Source of the DNA: Gordionus sp. m RMFG-2023 | Lineage: Eukaryota > Nematomorpha > Gordioida > Chordodea > Parachordodidae | Length of the DNA: 64,000 nucleotides | Direction: 5' to 3' | Assembly (NCBI RefSeq): GCF_954871325.1 | Contig: NC_088778.1 | Location: 21,747,120-21,811,119, forward strand | Shown here: piece by piece, positions 37,191 through 49,480 of the stretch | Layout: every line of letters begins with the position of its first letter | Numbering within the stretch: position 1 is the stretch's first letter | Program-made: the position numbers and the translations under genes | Notes under the pieces: model-generated | The model's database searches: none | What the model saw: only the letters and a program-made list of their open reading frames with translations | What the model was told of the DNA's origin: nothing

Positions 37191-37928
37191 CTTCTAATGT
37201 ACCTTTTTCTTTGAAAAAAAATATATTAGATAAATGATTTTGTTTTATGTACTTTACGATATTAAAAAAAATCAAAGGAGCAGCGGAACTCCTTTTATAA
37301 ACTCTGTAGGGGGAGCGGGAACTAGCTCATTTCCAAATGGTAGCAGCGATAGCTAGTCCTCTTAAAAGGGAGACTAAACATTTCCAAACAAATTCAATTT
37401 TTTTTTAATTATAATAAATGTTATATTTTTAAGAGTAGATATTATATTTAGAAATTTTTTTAATAAATTTAAAAAACGATTAAATTTTTTTCCCCCATAA
37501 ATCAACGATAAGGAGAAAATTAAACTAAATATGTCCATATAATAAAACGCGGATATTATTAAAATTTATCGTGATTTTTTCTAAAAAATGCAAATAAAAA
37601 AAAGAGTGTTCTCATTTTATTGCATTATTTTCAATTTCAACTATGACATAAAATGTTACATAATTTATATAAATTCAATTATCTAGATGTTGATTTAACA
37701 TAAATATATATAAATGAAGTACAAAAATAATTCATTCGTAAATAATTGGATAAGTTTTTTTTGGTAATATAAATTGTGTTGATTTTTGGATAATCAATAA
37801 ATAAGATAATAAATAAATAAAATGTTCAAAACAATAATCATAAAAAAAGGAGGAGTATTGATTAAACTAGAAACCTAAGTCTACTAAATCACTAACTATT
37901 TAAAAAATAGTTAGAAAAAGTATTCTTT
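37191..37928. other. Spacer between hAT remnant and UMP-CMP kinase 3' end
   Basis: No gene seen. The kinase 3' untranslated region and poly-A signal should lie just left of 37929; AATAAA-like strings are abundant (several at 37795-37830), so no single site can be chosen. Confidence 0.4.
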
Positions 37929-40900
37929 CTAATGATGTCCGATTGAGCCGTTTCCATTTCCAGTGAATTGTGGGTATATGTTATATTTGGCGAAAACTTT
38001 TTTGACATCTTCAAAAACCTAACAAAATAATATATGATTAGACAAATAAGTTTAAGAAAAAATATACAAGTTAAATTAGAGGTTTTTGGAAGGGTTGCAA
38101 GCTTGCTCCTTCATGTTTATAAAAAATGGAAAGTTCCTTTTAATAGAAGTTTCGCTTAGAGACCTGCAAAATCGAAAGAAACCTAGGCACGACCTGAATT
38201 TTTCATAAAGCTTGTATTAAAATAATATCTTAAACTCAAAATATTTATTTTATCTCTATTTTAATTTAATGTTAATTTAGCAATAACTTTGATAATTTAA
38301 TGTTTAATTATCTATTTTAGTGATATCAAAAAGGAAATGAATATGAAATATCTCCCATTTTCTGATTTTTTTTTAAAACTTTCTTATTTATTAAATTCAT
38401 TTTATAAATGTGATGTGATATTCAATTAGGTAAAAAAGAAGAATAAAAAGGGAATGTACTAAGGGTCGGAACTATGTTACCGCCGGCCCGATAAAAATAT
38501 AAATTAAACGTATACTTATAAAGTTAAATAAAATAAAAATCATGAATTGCTTTGTCATATTCTAAATATCTATTAAAAAAGGAAAAGATCTTATTAATTT
38601 CTATTTTATCCCAAGCTCGGCCCAATTTTTTAGATACAATTATCTCCAAACTCTTCGTTCTTATCAGTTCCGCTGAAAAAAATGTGCATTTATTTATTTA
38701 AATTAAAGTGAATAATCCTACATTTTTCAAGAAGGTGAAAAGGTAACCAGACCAAAATCCCCTCCCCTCTAGATTCGCTATCGTAAAATTTTCTAGGAAG
38801 CGACATTATTCGTTTTTAAAATATTTTGTATATTAGATAAATTCTACATTTTTGTTTTATTGATGATAATATTTACTTTTTAAAATTATGTTGTATCTCT
38901 TAATATATATATATATATATTCTACATTTAAGTTATTGATTTTAAGATTTTTGTGAAATGGATAAATAAAATTTTATATTTATATAATATTGTATTTTCT
39001 AGCGTTAATATTATTTTTATAATATATACACTTGTGAATTAGGCCTATTTAAAATTGGATATGAATCGAATATTAAATTATTTGCATTCAATCTGTATAA
39101 ACAAATCGAATAACTTACTATTCGTATTCGTATGAATAATAAATTCGATAATATTGAATAATTTTATTTTTTTTAATTTATTTTAAATATTATACATTAT
39201 ATTAAAAAATAAATATAAAATAAATCATATTAAAATCTATAATATAATATAAATTTTTACATATAAATTAGAGATCAGGGCCTATTTTTTAAAAAAAATC
39301 GAATTCGGACTGGGTGGCCTAATATTTTTTAAGAAAATTCGGGCCGTAGAATTTTTTTTAAATATATCTAAATTTATCAATTTTATGTTGATTTTTTATA
39401 TAAAATAAAAATATTTGATTTTATATCGTTTATTTTGAGTAATTATAAAAATATTTCTATATTTAAATAAATTCGGGCTGGACGGGCTTGAAAAATTAAG
39501 CCCGATGCAGATCACTAAATTATATCAATCAATACTTAAATAGTTAAACTAAAATAATTTTAAAGAAGAATAGAAAATACTAAAGAGTGGACGTGAGCCT
39601 AGTTTTTATTTTAAAATCTTCATTTGGGCCGCGCCTACCAGTAAAATTAATAGAGCTTGGGATATTGTGGTTATATATTTTGTAAAATTTGTATAAAAAT
39701 TTTAAATAGCTCATTTAGAGTTATGCGCTCTGTCCAACATAGGTGCAATTTCCGTTTTAAGAATCTCAAATTACTCTAAAAATATTTAGTCTAAATATAA
39801 ATATAAATTTTATTGTAGCCCTGAAAATTCTCGGTAGGCTGTGACCCAAATATCAAAAATATAATTTATTAATTTTCATTAAAATAAATAACATATTTTT
39901 ATATAAAAATAAAATAGTGGTCTAAATCATTTTTCCGAATTTAAAAAAAATTAACCTTTTTTTAATATAATAGAAATCTAAATAAAATTTATATTAAAAT
40001 TTATAAACTTGTGAAATTCTTGCGAAAAAAATAATTTGGTAGGAATTATAAATTTTGAGACTTAGAAGATATTTGCTATCAATATGCAATATTATGATAT
40101 AAAGATTCATCTACCAATTTATTTTTAATAAAGCCTCTGAATTACCTAAATAAGTAGTTCCTGACTCGATATTTTAAAATAACTTTTAAATAATAGTGCC
40201 CATTTTTATAAATTTACAGACCAAAAAAATTAAAGCCATAAAACTATTTGTTTTATTGTCAGAATATTTATTTATAGAGAATGTAAGAGTGCATAGAACC
40301 CTTTGAAGTAAAAATGATTTAAAATTTTAAGATTCAACAGCAGGTAAGATCATATGAGAGGAAATTTAAAAAGTATATAACCTAAATTATAATCAGGGGA
40401 AGAAGAAATTTGCAACAATAAAAGCCAAATTATTATATGCACCCAACAAACATCTGGTTTATATATATATAATAAAACATTTTAACAAAAAATTCTGGTG
40501 CTCTTATTATAAAAAGCAAGGATCTTTAGTTTGTTGAACAGTATAGAGGAAAATGTAGATTCTAAAGCAGGTTTTCAATTCCCACAACAAAAAGTATTAT
40601 AACATTTAGGAATCTAAAATTACATCTATGAATAGTATTATTTTATATTTGTATATAAAATTCATGTTTTAATTAGCCGCATTGTATCTTAATTCTATGG
40701 CTCAAATATAGGTAATGATTCAAATTTTGTGAAAATTTATGATCATTTTTGGGAATGAAAATTAATAATATTTTAGTACTATTTTATATTGTTTTTAATA
40801 CAATTTTATTATACAACTCAAATAATAATAAATTATATATATTTTAAAGTATAAAAAATAATTATATTATATTTCTATATAAAAGTTGTTATTATGTAGT

Positions 40901-43900
40901 TGAAGGCTATTTTTATAAATTTAGGTCCTTTAAGACAATTATTACAGGTTGTGCAATTTTTCTACTTTCACTATAAATTCTTATATTTGTTTACAAGAAA
41001 ATCTAGGCTGTAAAGATTTATAAGTGGCTTAACTTTTGTTTTAAATTCTTAATTATTACATTTATTTACAAGTAAATTAAGGCTGTATTGATTTATAAAT
41101 TGTTCAACTTGAAGGTTATACTAAATACTGATACAACAATAAATAACTGATAATTGATTAATATCAAGCATTTTGAATATTTTAATGGAAGATTTTGGTC
41201 GTTTAATAATTATATTAATTAATGAAAATTTATAAATTATGAGGTTTTTAAATATATTTAGGTCACTTAAGAAAATATAAAAACATAAACTAGTTAAATT
41301 CTAAATAAAAACTATGAGCTAAACTGAGTTGGAATATCGGATTTTAAATTGTCATTTAAAAATTAATTATGTCTAAATGCATTAAGGTTTCTTTTGCCCC
41401 AATAATAAATATTTTTTAATTTTATGATTCCATGATTTTTATAGATATTATTTGTCCTTTCCGATATATTTAACACGTAGATAAGTAAAATAGTTAAAAT
41501 CTAAATATATTTTAAATCGAGTTATATTTTCAAAAATTTGATATGAATTAGAATTTCATATTGCCAGCCTTTTCTAGATATGTGTTTACTAATAATATAT
41601 TTAACTATTTATGTAAAAATGAAAATGAAACGTTTTTTATAATTTTTGGGAAAAAACCAAATATAGAGGAAGCTATCATTAGAGAATAATTGCAATGTGA
41701 TTTTATTTATAAAAATAGACATTTTATAATATAAATAATCATTATATATAAAACCTCAAACATAATATAATTATTATGTAAAAAAATATAACATTTTTAT
41801 AGCAATTTAATATTGTAAACCTAAACATATATGCTACTGTTATATGTATAATTATTTTACATTTGGATGCTATTGTTAAAAATAATTTTAAAAAAATAGG
41901 CATTAAAACAAAACAGTACTTATTGAAAATATTTTTAAAAAAATTTTTTTAGAGCGTCATCATTTTTTAACATCAATATAATACCCTGTGAATATTATAG
42001 ACCTGAAAAATAGATTTTTTCGGCCCCAAGCCTGCTCGCGGAACAATGGCAAGAGTTTTTTTAACTCTAGGACTGTCTCGTTATGGCCCAAATTTTTAAA
42101 AAAGCTTATAGGGAAGTGCTAAAAACACCAAATTTAATTCATTTTGAATTTTTTTTAAATAAAAATTAATGCATTTCCCTTATTTTATGTCCAAACTCAT
42201 AAAATATTTCTATATATCCTTATCGCATTTCTCATTTCAATTTTTTGGATATTCATATATTATTTGTTTCCAAAAACTTAATTATCTCGATATATTTTTC
42301 ATCATAATTTATTTTACATTTTTTGAAGCGTAAGCCAATCACCTTTAAGGCTTGAATAAACGATTATTTAAATGTAATTCAATTTATATCATACAAATTA
42401 AAGATATATAGTCGTCACAGCAAAACCTCGTAAGCGATCTTTTTTAAATTATTCAGGAGACAAAAAACATTTCTTAAAAATTTCTAAGATAATTTATTAA
42501 TAAATAAAATGCCTCATATTATTTTTATAAAATATATTTTTTCTTGAAATTAGAAATTTTTAAGGGATGGTCCTATGTACGCTCAATGTAGTGTTGGTAA
42601 TCGGCCAATTTTAGCCAACTCCAAAATGGCTTAGTTGAGTTTTAGATGAAAAAATTCGGCTAAGCCTAGGCCTAGGTGAGATTTTTAGCCGATTACTCTA
42701 CACTATCACAATGTGATAATAAATTATGTTAAAGAAATAAGCATATTGTAATTTATTTAATAGTATTACTAAATCTATATATTAAAAAATATAAATACCA
42801 AAATTTTAATGCCCGGGTTGGTCTATTTAAATTACAAAAAATCCGAGTCGGAGCCTGGCCCGATTTGTATATATCGATGACCGGCCTATTTATTTTTTAT
42901 GTACGAATTACCCGACCCATTATAATTTTTTTTTTTAAAAAAGATCCGCGGACGGGCTGAGCCTTGCAGATCTTTCATTAATAATAAATAACATAAATAT
43001 TATCACCGTCCCAAATTTTAGATCAAAATACTATTTTTATTTCACGGGAAATATATCAGTAATGGAGAATTTATGAAAAATATATTCATGTTTACTTCAA
43101 AAGAAGAGGATTTTAAGGGATACAAAATTATATAATTTATATATTTGGATAAATTTTATAAAGTAATTTAAGATCCTTATTACCAAGATAGTATTGGAGT
43201 TTGAAAGTCCATAACCCCGGATTATTTTAACTAGACCTCTAAAACTTAATAATTATTTAAGTTGGACTCTATATAATTATCATACCAAATTTTTTATATA
43301 AAATTAAATTGTTCAAAAAATATAGTCATTTATCATTGGATATATGTTAAGTTTAATCTTGTATCCAATTTTTTGGTAAATAAAAATCTAAAAATATGCA
43401 ACAAATATTGCTAACAAAAATAACCTTGAAATATTTAAAAATAATTCATTTTTCAAATAAAACTTTATTTGGTGTTTGATTAGCATCAAGGGTCTCCACT
43501 ATATTGAATTTACGATAATAATCAATTATAGATAAAGTGGAATTTTCGAATGTGTGGAATCTGAAATGATATAAAGATTTATATGAAAGTTTTTAAAAAA
43601 TTACCTTTTTTTGAGACTTTCAATATTATCATCTTCTCGTCCACTCATGGCGCCTCTTTTCAAACATCTGTCAATGCAATTCTTAATTTAATTTTTTTTT
43701 TGTTAAACATGATTTATATTTAAATAAGGATTCAAAACTATTCAGTTTCATTTGCTTATATTTTTTATAATTATTATTTGACAAATTTATGTCTTCTATA
43801 TATTATACTTTATAAATTTTATTATTTATAAAGCAGAGTTGGCAGTACCATAAATAATTGTATCTAAGATACAAGATCATTTTGTATGTATCTTTTTGAC

Positions 43901-45385
43901 ATTTTTATTATGATACTAAAGTACCTATGATAATTTTTCAAAAAAATAGTATCGTTTTCATATTTTTGTTTAAAAAATTTCATATTCACTTTCAACATTT
44001 TGTTCTGTGAACTCATAGAATAATTTTGTTGTTTTCCTTCCTTATATTTGTATTTTAAAATAATATTCATATTCAACATTTTGTTCTGTGAACTCATAGA
44101 ATAATTTTGTTGTTTTCCTTCCTTATATTTGTATTTTAAAATAATATTCATAATTATTTTATTTTTAGCATAACAACTTTACTATTATATTGCAAATTAG
44201 ATAATTCAATTTTATAATTTCCATTCCATATTTATTATAATCATGTTATACATTGCCTATATTTTATATACCATTACTTTAATGTAAATTTTATAATAAA
44301 AATATGTAAACTTATCTGGTGAATAATATATTAATAAAAGTAATTATTTAAGAATTAAGTCTTATCTTTCTCATAACTTATCCCCCTAAATATTCAATTT
44401 GCTTATTCTGCTTGTATAGACTATTCAAAAATAATTTTGGGATACAAGTCTATATGCTTTTTATTCTTTAATAAGTAAATAATACTAAATTTAAAGTAAT
44501 GTAGGCCTCTTTTCTGGGAATATAGTACCTTTTTGTATAAATTATTTATTAAAATATTTTATAATATAAAAAATAATCTGTATAATAAAAGTCATTTGTT
44601 TATGAAAAGAAGAAATAAATTTGCAAAAAATTCCCCTTGGAAAATGTTTTGAAACATTTTGTTTGGAAATGGCCTTATGTCAATAAATAATATTATGTTT
44701 TAACTTTAATAATGATAATTATAAAAATAATTTCTCAACTTTTGATAAACAATATCTAAATGCAAAAATATAATAATACAATTAACATTTATGTTACTTA
44801 ATAGGTTGGGTATTTTGATTTATCAAATTAAATATTATATTGCTTAGACTTATATCTTATTAATAAATTACTCAAAATATTATTATAAATAGTATCATTA
44901 ATAATACTTTTTCAGAACAATCAAATATTAAAACAAATTTCAGGTTGACTTTATCAGCCATTTCTTTTTGCCAGCCTTCTAAATTATTTTGATTACGTGG
45001 AAATCCATCAATTAAGAAATTATTCTTTCCACTTCTTAACATTGCCTATAAAAATAGTTTTATTATAATACTTTACAAAATACCAACGTTCTCGATAAGT
45101 TTGCAAGTTATTTCAACAGGAACAATAGATCCATTTTTTATGTGATACTGAATTAACTCAGAGAATTTCGAATTTTCTCGGGTCTGCTCTTCACGTAAAA
45201 GATCACCAGCTGATAAGTGAATAAATCCAAATTCCTAATATAATAACTAAATAAAATGTATTATTTTAAAAAATAACCTTAACAATTTTATTAGACTGAG
45301 TGCCTTTGCCAGCACCTGGAGCTCCTAATACAAATATTATATTTGGTTTACTACGTATCAAATGAGCCATCGCGCCAGCAAACAT
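37929..45385 (-). CDS. CMPK1: UMP-CMP kinase, six exons
   Basis: Transfers phosphate from ATP to UMP, CMP or dCMP; normally cytosolic. Exons on the minus strand: 45385-45278, 45234-45088, 45045-44908, 43681-43605, 43560-43464 and 38018-37929 (218 aa plus stop). All introns are GT-AG and phases agree. Visible motifs: P-loop [10 protein letters not shown] at residues 21-30, LSAGDLLR at 43-50, GFPRNQNN at 99-106 and the LID region [15 protein letters not shown] at 136-150. The order and the GFPRN-N and SGR-DDN blocks are those of UMP-CMP kinase rather than adenylate kinase. Human cytosolic enzyme is 196 aa; the difference is mainly a C-terminal extension of about 15 residues. The first three exons are separated by introns of 42-43 nt, intron 3 is 1.2 kb with a hAT-type repeat, and intron 5 is 5.4 kb. 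No disabling change was seen, so the gene is probably functional. Confidence 0.85.
38157..38640. repeat. GC-tipped MITE-like repeat fragment in kinase intron 5
   Basis: TAGAGACCTGCAAAATCG at 38157 matches the family tip, with GC blocks at 38178 (CCTAGGCACGACC) and 38482 (CCGCCGGCCCG). The right end is not clear. Confidence 0.35.
39269..39517. repeat. GC-tipped hAT-type MITE, copy 2
   Basis: It begins TAGAGATCAGGGCC and ends GCCCGATGCAGATCACTA, inverted relatives of each other. The internal sequence (AAATATTTGATTTTAT, TTTTGAGTAATTATAAAAA, ATTTAAATAAATTCGG) matches the copy at 54161-54488 along its length with small indels. It lies in the last intron of the UMP-CMP kinase gene. Confidence 0.6.
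40255..41190 (+). mobile_element. Internally deleted Harbinger copy
   Basis: 40260-40680 parallels 60290-60770 (MADF gene of the Harbinger element): GAGTGCATAGAACCCTTTG against GAGCACAGAAGCCTCTGG, then CATATGAGAGGAAAT and ATAGTATTATTTTATATTTG in both. 41135-41187 matches the transposase start region at 62497 (ATTGATTAATATCAAGCATT, TTGAATATTTTAAT). The DDE core is absent. A tandem duplication of about 70 nt at 40970-41115 (TATTTGTTTACAAGAAAATC against ATTTATTTACAAGTAAATT) is internal. Non-coding now. Confidence 0.55.
42589..42705. repeat. Short hAT-type MITE, 117 nt, with inverted tips
   Basis: The left tip TAGTGTTGGTAATCGGC and the right tip (reverse complement) TAGTGTAGAGTAATCGGC are inverted repeats. 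The TAGTG start fits the hAT consensus. Flanks GCTCAATG and TCACAATG match at 6 of 8 positions, as expected for an old 8-bp target duplication. It lies in intron 5 of the kinase gene. Confidence 0.6.
42780..42978. repeat. GC-tipped MITE-like repeat, right end
   Basis: GC blocks (GCCCGGGTTGGTC, GGAGCCTGGCCCG, CGGACGGGCTGAGCC) end in TTGCAGATCTTTC; reversed, GAAAGATCTGCAAGG resembles the family tip. The left end is uncertain. Confidence 0.4.
43834..44150. repeat. hAT-end repeat with internal 78-nt tandem duplication, in kinase intron 3
   Basis: CAGAGTTGGCAGTACC followed by TTGTATCTAAGATACAAG matches the element start at 46480. A unit of about 78 nt (CAACATTTTGTTCTGTGAAC through TAAAATAATATTCAT) is present twice, at about 43995-44072 and 44073-44150. 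The duplication produces a repetitive minus-strand frame with a repeated [13 protein letters not shown] peptide, which is not a gene. Confidence 0.6.
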
Positions 45386-45516
45386 AGGTTTTTAAAAAAT
45401 ATCATAAAGAATGAATGATTATTACAAAACCTGAGAAATATTTTTTTTAATAATTCGTGCTAAACTTTCCTTTGATAAAATAATATCGAATGCTTATCCT
45501 AAGTTAGTGATATTAA

Positions 45517-45605
45517 CCTTTTTTATCACTTGTAATTATTTAGACGCAAAATTTTTTATATCGGCAATCAAAAATATTTTATACTGTAATAAATATATTT
45601 TGTAT
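45517..45605 (+). repeat. Dispersed 89-nt repeat upstream of UMP-CMP kinase
   Basis: TTTTTTATCACTTGTAAT, TTTAGACGCAAA and TATTTTATACTGTAATAAAT recur in reverse complement at 52255-52345 with few differences. It sits 130-220 nt upstream of the kinase start codon, where promoter elements would be expected. Confidence 0.55.
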
Positions 45606-46475
45606 TGTGATATTTAAATGAGTTATAGAAAATGAATAAAAAAGATTTATTCAGATTAGATAAAGTTCAAGATTACTTGGGTTTGCTGTTTAAACACTAT
45701 GTAAATGCTTGTTTGTGATGAAAAATGAAAAGATATGGGGCTTATATAACTTTTTGAATAATGATTTAAAGTTGATTATAATCCGACGAAATTTATATTA
45801 TGTTATAATCGGATGGTGTTAATTTTATATAAAAGACACAATTTTTATAATTAACATGACTTTTAATTTTTTTTGGCTTTTTTATTTTTTTTTACTTTCA
45901 CTTAATTTTTATTTTTATGTTTCTTTTATGTTGATTATGTTTTCAAATTATAGTTAATTATTAATATTTAATAAATATTTAGTATCAGATTTTAGTATTT
46001 AATCATTTTTTATTTTATTCTTTTAGGTTCCAACTTTTCTCTATATTACAACATTTTTATATTTTACATTTTGTATTAAAAATTATTATTTTATGACAAA
46101 ATAATATGAAATTCAGAATAATTGTTCAGGGTTAGCAAATTTTTAAAAAGTAATGTTTGCTAATATAAACCCCCACCCCTGAAGGCCGGGCAAAAGCGGA
46201 CCGAAGGCCAGCAAATTATGGGCCATAATAAATATTTAATTGAGCCCCCTAAGATTGTAAAGGCTAGCGACGCCCCTGGGAGAAACTAGATCACAAATAT
46301 AATATATTATAAGAATTAGATTGATTTAAAGACATAACTGATATATTTTTCCTTTTAATAAAGATAAGGATGATTATTCAATTAAAGATTTGTGGTTTAT
46401 ATATTTTAGGTAATTATAATGATATATATATCATTGGGTAATTATCAGAATAGGACATTTTTATTAGTTTAATTA
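45606..46475. other. Intergenic spacer with possible MITE end
   Basis: A+T-rich. A GC-richer patch at 46165-46285 (GAAGGCCGGGCAAAAGCGG, GCTAGCGACGCCCCTGGG) may be the edge of a GC-tipped element. No gene seen. Confidence 0.35.
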
Positions 46476-46476
46476 C

Positions 46477-47107
46477 CAGAGTTGGGCAGTACCGCGAATA
46501 CTTGTATCTAAGATACAAGATCCTTTTGTATCTTGTACTCAGTATCTTATTGACATTTTTAATAAGATACTAGTATCTGTATCTAAGATCCTTTATTTTG
46601 AAAAGAATCTTGTATCTTTTTTATTTTCTTTAAAAAGATACAGATACAGATTCTTTTTAATATTCATGTTTAAAACATTTACATATCACACAATCTAACT
46701 TTATTTTCTTCGTGAAATCTTGTATTATTTTCTTTATTTTTTCCTGCTATATTTTAAATATATTGATAACCAAGATTAGTTGGAAATTTTACAGATCACA
46801 AAGATAGATAGATTAAAAATAACAACACCAAAACTAAATAAGTATAGGTTATATTTTATATGTAATATTTTTTAATTTGTAGAATGTATAACATTTATAG
46901 TGGTGAAGATGAAATTATGGAGATAGGTTCTCCTGAATCAAATCTGAATCTTAAAATTATAGATGGAAAATTTTATAAAGTAATTCATGTGAAAAAGGAC
47001 AAGGTAAAAGCCGAATGTCAAAATTGCACAAGTAAAAAAGTTATTAAAGGTTGAACAAACTCCTCTACAAACTTTGTTAAACATATTAAAGTATATTATA
47101 CATTTTA
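46477..47107 (+). mobile_element. hAT element 5' end with BED zinc-finger transposase fragment
   Basis: It starts CAGAGTTGGGCAGTACC followed by repeated TATCTAAGATAC motifs. At 46884 an ATG opens a frame after a TTGTAG acceptor-like string and encodes AECQNCTSKKVIKG, a stop where the family has sequence, then TNSSTNFVKHIKVYY. The two cysteines plus SSTNFxKHIK are the BED zinc finger at the N-terminus of hAT transposases. The remainder of the transposase is missing. Confidence 0.65.
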
Positions 47108-47219
47108 ATTTTATTATTAACATAATAATACCTATACTTAAGTCCCTCCTAGATAATTGTTAATTTTTTATAGATGATGGTTGATTATCAAATTAAAATT
47201 ATTTTGGATATATAATTAT

Positions 47220-47560
47220 TAGAGGTGTACCGATACCACTTTTTGGAGGTCGATCCGATCCGATATCATATATAGTTTTGTAATCTGTAAAGATACCAAT
47301 GGTTTTAATTTTTAATATACTTTTTATTAGTATAACATCTATAATTTAACTATACCATAACTTATGATCAGTTATAGTTTATATTCAATTCAATTGCAAT
47401 TCTAAAAGTATATAAAATATTTTTATTGTTAAATCACTTTTATATAACAAGTAATAACAATAATCTATATACATATTAATTAATAAACAATTATATAATG
47501 AAATTTGAAATAAATATTTAAAATATTTTATTTTTTTTATTTTTTTATTTTATTTTATTC
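47220..47560. repeat. hAT-type terminal sequence (TAGAGGTGTACCGATACC)
   Basis: TAGAGGTGTACCGATACC at about 47219, followed by TCGATCCGATCCGATATC, resembles the tips of another hAT group. The matching right end was not found, so the extent is approximate. The sequence inside is A+T-rich. Confidence 0.4.
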
Positions 47561-47920
47561 ATACAGATGAATGGAATTGATAATGTACACATACCTAACA
47601 TGGATTGAGATATTTGAAAAATCGTCTTTGAATTGATAAAAACAATATTCCCTGAAATTTGTATATATGAATGAAACTTTTTATTTCACTTAATCCTTTC
47701 TTTATTTTTTAAATTACCTTATCAATTTTCATCTCAGATTATCAATTACATATTAATGAAATCTTTTTATACTCATGTTTTTCTTTCATAACCAATAATT
47801 AAAAAGATAACCAAGTATATTCAAATATTTAAATATTCTTATCCTAACCTATTTATAATCTCCAATCCTTATAAATAACTCTTTCTTTATTTTTTTCCCC
47901 TCCCTTAATCAATTTATTTA
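47561..47920. other. A+T-rich spacer
   Basis: Nothing recognised apart from a pyrimidine-rich plus strand leading into the duplicated block. Confidence 0.4.
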
Positions 47921-49480
47921 TCACTAAATTTTATTATCTCATTCTTTTCTTTCTATCTCTATTATCTATTAACCACTATTTCTCAAAACCTTATCAATTC
48001 CTGTAATTTAATTTTATTATTTTTATAACATAATAATTTATACCTTCTTTTTCCCCCCTTTTTTAATCTTATTTTTTAATTACCTTACAATTAATTAACC
48101 TTAATCTTAATAACATTACATTCATATAATTTTTTAACTTTTAGAATAACATAATAGGCTTGATAAGTCCCCCAAAAATTTTTCCTGATGATAGCCAAAC
48201 CTTATCAATTCCTTTATTTTATTATTTTTATAATATAATAATTTATACCTTCTTTTCCCCCTTTTTTAATCTTATTTTTTAATTACCTTACAATTAATTA
48301 ACCTTAATCTTAATAACATTACATTCATCATGTTATTATTTAACTTTTAGAATATCATAACAGGCTTGATAAGTCCCCCAAAAAATTTTTTTGATGATAG
48401 CCCTCCAACTACTAGAAATATGCATCTAATATTGACCCATCTACCGGTTTTACATTATTTTAATGTTTGTTTAATTTCAACAATAGTTTATTTATATTTT
48501 TGCCTGATTTCTTTATTTGGCTAGGCTAACCCTAATCCCTCACATTGCTATAAAACATGATGAATCTATTATAAAAGAAAAGCAAAGAAAACAATGACTA
48601 TTAAACAAACGCCTTACCCGTTCTAGAGTTACTGGTAGACAAAATAATAATGAACTACGCTTGAAATGAACTAATCTGGAAGTTTATTTTGTTTTTTTTT
48701 ATCTTATGTTTTATATCTATGTTTTTTATTTTCACCCAGTTCTCTAAATGATATTTCTATCACCACTACCACAATCCCTATGCCACCTCCACTTATTTTT
48801 TAAACATTTTTATTTATCACAAAATTTTATTATCTCATTCTTTTCTTTCTATCTCTATTATCTATTAACCACTATTTCTCAAAACCTTATCAATTCCTTT
48901 AATTTAATTTAATTTTTATAATATAATAATTTTTACCTTCTTTTTTCCCCCCTTTTTTAATCTTATTTTTTAATTACCTTACAATTAATTAGCCTTTATC
49001 TTAATAACATTACATTCATCATGTTATTATTTAACTTTTAGAATATCATAATAGGCTTGATAAGTCCCCCAAAAATTGATGATAGCCCTCTAACTACTAT
49101 AAATATGCATCTAATATTGACCCATCCACCGGTTTTACATTATTTTAATGTTTGTTTAATTTCAACAATAGTTTATTTATATTTTTGCCTGATTTCTTTA
49201 TTTGTCTAGGCTAACCCTAATCCCTCACATTGCTACAAAACATGATAAATCTATTATTAAAGATAAAGAAAATAATGACTATAAAACAAACGCCTTACCC
49301 GTTCTAGAGTTACTGGTAGACAAAATAATAAAGAACTACGCTTGAAATAAATTCATCTGGAGGTTTTTTTTTTATCTTATGTTTTATATCTATGTTTATT
49401 TTATTTTCACCCATTTCTCCAAATGATATTTCTATCACCACTACCACATCCCTATGCCACCTCCGCCTATTTTTTAACAA
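47921..49480. repeat. Large imperfect tandem duplication
   Basis: Units at about 47921-48811 and 48812-49480 share long stretches, such as CTCATTCTTTTCTTTCTATC, TATGCATCTAATATTGACCC and CGTTCTAGAGTTACTGG. The first unit has an extra internal copy of the segment ending GGCTTGATAAGTCCCCC (48153, 48365 and, in unit two, 49053). Both units keep a short plus-strand frame, NKRLTRSRVTGRQNN-ELRLK, ending in a stop; it is arginine-rich and unassigned. Confidence 0.65.

Noticed and set aside
43864-44151. 95-codon frame with a repeated peptide in kinase intron 3
   Set aside because: Produced by a 78-nt tandem duplication within a hAT-end repeat; no protein evidence.
44908-45385. Adenylate kinase as the identity of the nucleotide kinase
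   Set aside because: GFPRNQNN and the SGREDDN LID match UMP-CMP kinase rather than adenylate kinase; the short LID also fits.
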